Below the pieces are notes generated by a model. It was not told where the DNA came from. It did not search any database and saw only the letters and a program-made list of their open reading frames with translations. A program made the translations under genes and the position numbers. This document shows, one piece after another, positions 59,959 to 64,000 of a stretch of 64,000 nucleotides of DNA (within the stretch, counting starts at the first letter, position 1; every line of letters starts with the position of its first letter). The DNA is taken from NCBI GenBank assembly GCA_028571685.1, contig CM053143.1:153010329-153074328 (forward strand), in the 5' to 3' direction. This DNA comes from Heterohyrax brucei (lineage: Eukaryota > Chordata > Mammalia > Hyracoidea > Procaviidae).

Positions 59959-61099
59959 GTACAGCCCTAAATAGTGTGGAGAGTACCTTTTCCCATTTCC
60001 AGTAATGAATCAGTCGGGCTTTGCTTTCTAGTGCCTCCTTTCTCTTGCATCTCCTCCTAGAATGGCTGTCCTTTGGTATAAAATTTCTTCTGTTAATAGT
60101 CAGAATTTCTAAGGGAGAGAACAGGTGCTGTAGAAATGTGAACTTGGATTATGATTCATGTTTTTCCTCTTCTCTCGTAACTTAAGATTTGGAATTCAGG
60201 TGAGCCTTTCTTTTTTAATTGGTTGTTAAATACAATATTCCTGCTTAGTATAATTGAAGCTGTGACATCTTTGATTTACTTACTTTTGTTTCCTTGTTAA
60301 AGTACTACACAAATGGGATCCAGGAGACCCTCGGTCCAATTCCTGAAAGCCCAGTAAATTGGGAGTGGTGTCTGCTGTGCTTAAATAGTCTTGCCTTTTG
60401 GCCCTTTCATAGGAGAAAAACCTCTGTGCCTCCAAAAATCTCTTGAGAAAAAACATAAAGTGAGACTGAAGATGAACAAACCTTTAAATATGTACACGGG
60501 GTTGTCTGAGAGGCTCTTCACTGGAGCTGAGATGAGTGGGTGAGGAGGGACGTACCTTGGTCAAAAGGTCATGGAAAATTCCAAACAAAAGGGCAAGTGT
60601 GCTGTTACATGGGCAGGGGCTTGGAGGGGAGTGGTGGGTTGGTGGACAGCCAGGGTAGAATAGCAGTGGAAGTTCTGGATGTTATATGGCAACATAATAT
60701 AGATGGTAAAATTATTCTTAATTCATGATAAATATTTTTAAAAAATTGTTTTCTTGAGAAACCTCCCTATGTACAGCAAGTGCATCTTCTGCTGATTTCT
60801 TTTTTTAAAATTTTTATAAAACATTTAACTATTCTCACAAATAATTTGAGAATGTTTTCTTTCAGAAAGGCAATGTATTAAAAGTAAGACTGCATCCCCT
60901 ATTGAGTTTTCCACACCTGGTTTATTCCCTACTTCCGTTGCTGAATTTGATACGTATCTTACCCAAATTTTTTAACAAATACATTTTAAGGTATTACTAT
61001 TTATGTGTCTTTTGCTCACTTGTATGATGGTATTAAGCATTTTTCTGTGCTGCTACAAATCCTTTATAATCATGTGACTAACTTTTAGAGTTTTGGAAA
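59959..61099. other. Intron 2 DNA, nothing recognised
   Basis: Apparently unique. I looked for the next SMIM14 coding exon here and did not find it. Confidence 0.45.
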
Positions 61100-61515
61100 A
61101 AAATGGGTGCAGAACTTGAACTCTATTAAGCAGACCAGGCTTAATGGTCTGACAGAGTGAAGGCCCCCCAGAAGACATGGCCCTGCACTCTCTCTTACCC
61201 CAGAGCTGAAAACATTCCTGAAGTCAACTCTTGAGACAAAGGTTGGACTGGACTGTAAGACATAAAATGGTGCTGGTGAAGAGAGCGCTTCTGGGTTCAA
61301 GTAGATACATGAGGCTAACGGGGCAGCTCCTGTCCAGAGGTGAGATGAGAGGGCAGAGGGCGCAGACGCTGGATGAAGCACAAGGGAGGTACAGGCTCTC
61401 ACAAGATGGGGAGAGCTAGAGTTCCATAGGAGAGTGTGTGTAAATTTTTGTAAGACAGATTGACTTGATTGTAAACTTTCACTTAAAGCATAATAAAATA
61501 TTAAAAAGAAAAAAT
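61100..61515 (+). mobile_element. L1 3' UTR fragment, sense
   Basis: Plus-strand 3' end: ggcttaatggtctgacagag, then actttcacttaaagcataat, aaatatt and an A-rich tail. Confidence 0.75.
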
Positions 61516-61539
61516 AATAACAGGCTTGCCTTTAACCCA

Positions 61540-61554
61540 AGTGCTTGAATTCTT
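61540..61554. repeat. Target-site duplication (left) of L1
   Basis: agtgcttgaattctt is repeated exactly at 62435-62449. Confidence 0.88.
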
Positions 61555-62434
61555 TTTTTTTTTTTTTATTTAACATAACTGAGTGAAAATGTACATTCAC
61601 GTATAAATTTACATGCCCACCTATATGCAGCTTCCACTGCTCTCCCTGTCCGGTGACTGCACACTATTCCTCTCTGCTCCATACATGTCTCATCCTCCCA
61701 ACAGCCTCCTTTCCCCTCCTCTCCGTCCACTCCCCTTCCTCCAGCCAGAGGTCAGCAAGATAATATCCTGTAGATGTTTATAACCACAAAGTGCTTCCAA
61801 TATGCGGTCACTCTGCATTGCCAAGTCCAGTCCATTCCTGTCCAAAGAGTGGACCTTTGTTATAATTTATGGGAATGGGCAGCATCAGGGCCGGGGGCCA
61901 TGCTCTCAGAGGAACCCCAAAACCACTGGACCATCAATTGAGGTCTTTTAGTGGAGAGCTCATGATGCACCCCTTTTTATTCTTGTGTTGCCAGTGAGAC
62001 TCCTCTCAGTGAGCTCCATCGTGGCTGTCACTGGTGGTGGCCGGGCACCATCTGGTTCTTCCAGTCCCAAGTCGATGTAGGCACCCACTCTTGTGGGTCT
62101 CTCTGTCTTCTCAGTTGTCTTTACTGCATGTCGTTTTGGTCTTCGGTGAGCATCAGTTCCTGCTGAGTTGGGACCATTTGCTGTGTCCTTGGATGGCAGC
62201 TTGGCAGCTTTTAAGACGCCAGACGCCACTCACCAATGTGGGGTGCAGAGAACTCTCTTAGCAAAACGCTAGTTGTGCCAATTGGCCTGGAGTTCGCCTA
62301 AGAGCATGATCCCCTGCCTCCTGCCCCAGCTACTCTATCCTTGCAGTATTGAGTTAAGATGGAAGGACTATTCAAGTTATGCTGAAGTCCACTTAATGTT
62401 GTTCTTGTTTCTAATGTGTGGTATCACCGCTTTC
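61555..62434 (-). mobile_element. L1, 5'-truncated, 3' UTR only, exact duplications
   Basis: An 880-bp minus-strand L1 3' UTR starting with a T run (poly-A). The exact 15-bp duplication on both sides, agtgcttgaattctt, shows one complete retrotransposition event. The body matches the 3' UTR at 8810-9600 (gtggccgggcaccatctggt; cgccactcaccaatgtgggg). Confidence 0.9.
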
Positions 62435-62449
62435 AGTGCTTGAATTCTT

Positions 62450-62884
62450 GATGCATAAAAGTGTGTGGTTGTAGTCCTTCAAAATTTTTCTGTTACATTT
62501 TGGGAAAATATATAGAGATGCTACTTAGTCATTAATAACTGAATGAGATCAGAAGTAATAGGTTCCAACTTGCATATGGACTTCAGTGGTGTGATTATCA
62601 GCAGGGATATTGAATTGAGTATATTATATTTGTATTGTGGAATTTCTTTAAAATTCCCTTCATGTGGATTGGCATTATGTATCAAAATTTAAAGTGTGTA
62701 TATCTTTATTCTAGAAGCATTTCTACTGTTCATTCTACTGAATCCATCAAGTATATAACCATGTGTTTTAGAAACTTTTTAAAAAAATCATATACAAATG
62801 TGGAATGTTGGAATTAAGTGGAATACTATGCAGCATTGAAAGTTTGGGACATTCAAAGGTTTGTGACTACAAAAATTTCATAAA
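62450..62884. other. Intron 2 DNA, nothing recognised
   Basis: Apparently unique. Confidence 0.4.
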
Positions 62885-62998
62885 TAAAATGTTCAGCATC
62901 CTCCTTTGGTGAGTACTGTCTGGCGTCCTAAAAGGTCACCAATGAATTGACTTAGATTGTAAATTTTCACTTAAAGCATAGTAAAATATTTTTTTAAA
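62885..62998 (+). mobile_element. L1 3' end fragment, sense
   Basis: attttcacttaaagcatagt followed by an A-rich tail, as at 61480-61510. Confidence 0.65.
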
Positions 62999-63009
62999 AA
63001 GATTGCAAG

Positions 63010-63570
63010 TGGCCATCTAAGATGCAACTGTTGGCCTCTTCCCATTCAGAGCAAAGGAGAAGGAAGAAAACCAAAGACTTAAGGCAATAATAGTCCAAAG
63101 GCCTAATGGACCACATGAACCACAGGGCAATAGTCTTTAAACTGCTTCTGTCTTTCATTTTCTTCATTCTTCTTTGCTCCAGATAGAAGGAATAGTTGCT
63201 CTTTACGTTGCTGCTTGCAGTTGTAAGACCCTAGATGCTCTTCACTGAAGTAGGATGTAGAATACTATCTTTATGATCTGTGTTATGTCAGATGACCTAG
63301 ATTTCCCTCAAGACTGTGGTCCTTTAGCTTGCAATCCTATTATCTCAGTCTAGTGAGGTGTTGAGTTGTATCTGAAAAATTTCTGTAACTGTACCCATGT
63401 GTGTTGTATTATATATGTGAATATACATACAGCACATATAAATGTTTGTAAAACTATCCGTGATCATACCTGTATATGCACATGGGCATGTTTTCATATG
63501 ACCCCTTACACCTATTTAGTGTACCTGTCTGCTGTGTATCTACTAATAAATTTTTGTTTGTTAACTGCTG
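63010..63570 (-). mobile_element. L1 3' UTR fragment, antisense
   Basis: Minus-strand blocks ttgctccagatagaaggaat, aagaccctagatgctcttca and tgtggtcctttagcttgcaa, then a TATG-rich L1 stretch to about 63570. The 5' border is fuzzy. Confidence 0.6.
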
Positions 63571-63778
63571 TTGCTATTCATAAGGTATTTGCTGGCTAGT
63601 TCTTTTCAGAAGTAGACTGCTGTGTCCTACTTGCTAGCCTACTTAGTCTGGGAGCTCTGCTGAGACCTGCCCGTCATGGATAACCCTGCTGGTATCTGAA
63701 TATTGGTGGCATAGCTTCTAGCATCACAGCAGCACACAAGCTCTCACAGTACTGCAAACTGACAGACACATACATCCA
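63571..63778 (-). mobile_element. RTE 5' UTR fragment
   Basis: Minus-strand 5' UTR block (ttcataaggtatttgctggc; gggagctctgctgagacctg; catagcttctagcatcacag). Confidence 0.75.
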
Positions 63779-63856
63779 GAGTGCTCCTTGGAGGTGAGGA
63801 CATGTTGTCAGGTGGAGTCAGTCTTGGGAGAAGGACATCATGTTTGGTAGAGTACC
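63779..63856 (+). mobile_element. RTE 3' region fragment
   Basis: Plus-strand piece (gagtgctccttggaggtgag; gggagaaggacatcatgttt) adjoining the inverted 5' UTR fragment. Confidence 0.7.
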
Positions 63857-64000
63857 AAAAACCAAACCCGCTGCCATCAAGTCAATTCTAATGTACAGTG
63901 ACCCTATAGGACAGAGTGGAACTGCTCCATAGAGTTTCCAGGGAGCACCTGGCAGATCGAGCTGCTGACCTGTTGGTTAGTGGACATAGCCGTTAACCAC
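63857..64000 (-). mobile_element. AfroSINE (cut by window end)
   Basis: Minus-strand tail and body (ctgccatcaagtcaattcta; gagtggaactgctccataga), head running out of the window. Confidence 0.9.

Noticed and set aside
59959-61099. Search for SMIM14 exon 3
   Set aside because: No segment encoding the expected continuation after codon 25 (leucine-arginine-glutamine-serine-glutamine) flanked by splice sites was found here or elsewhere downstream of 43953.

Overview
This window is mammalian genomic DNA, almost certainly from an afrotherian and most likely an elephant or close relative. The evidence is the repeat content. There are more than 25 copies of the tRNA-derived AfroSINE family, several long copies of a BovB/RTE-type LINE, and a lineage-specific L1 with its own long 3' UTR, all diverged to different degrees. 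These sit on older mammal-wide repeats (L2, MIR, MaLR LTRs, L1M). No bacterial-style operons, CRISPR arrays or phage genes are present. Almost every short open frame is a relic of a transposon or a chance frame.

The one host gene I can support is SMIM14 (small integral membrane protein 14, also C4orf34), on the + strand. Its promoter lies in a CpG island at about 15.2-15.9 kb. It has a non-coding first exon ending at a consensus splice donor (15770). Exon 2 (43844-43953) carries the start codon and the first 25 codons of a 99-codon protein. The 28 kb first intron and at least 20 kb of intron 2 lie in the window; the remaining coding exons were not found and should lie beyond 64000. The first 15 kb would be the upstream intergenic region.

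Layout: 1-13.7 kb is nested transposons (four RTE copies, one with a 5' inversion; one RTE split by an L1 that is itself split by a solo LTR; a fold-back mariner). 13.7-15.2 kb is mostly unique DNA with one SINE. 15.2-15.9 kb is the SMIM14 CpG-island promoter. 15.8-43.8 kb is intron 1, holding AfroSINEs, L2, MIR, solo LTRs, a MaLR 5' LTR with internal sequence, a nearly full-length antisense RTE (28.9-31.9 kb) and a nearly full-length sense RTE with three later insertions (36.6-41.0 kb). 43.84-43.95 kb is coding exon 2. 44-64 kb is intron 2, with several L1 3'-UTR fragments, a SINE cluster, a nested pair of LTRs, and an antisense RTE (54.5-59.0 kb) split by a 1.3 kb mariner.

I did not find an undescribed cellular system. 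The observations most worth checking are a composite TGACGTGG-CCAAT element in the promoter of an ER-membrane protein gene, two large RTE copies in opposite orientation inside one intron, several insertions with exact target-site duplications that fix the order of events, a mariner fold-back, and the 3' tail shared between AfroSINE and RTE. All family assignments come from reading the sequence against remembered consensus features; no database search was run.
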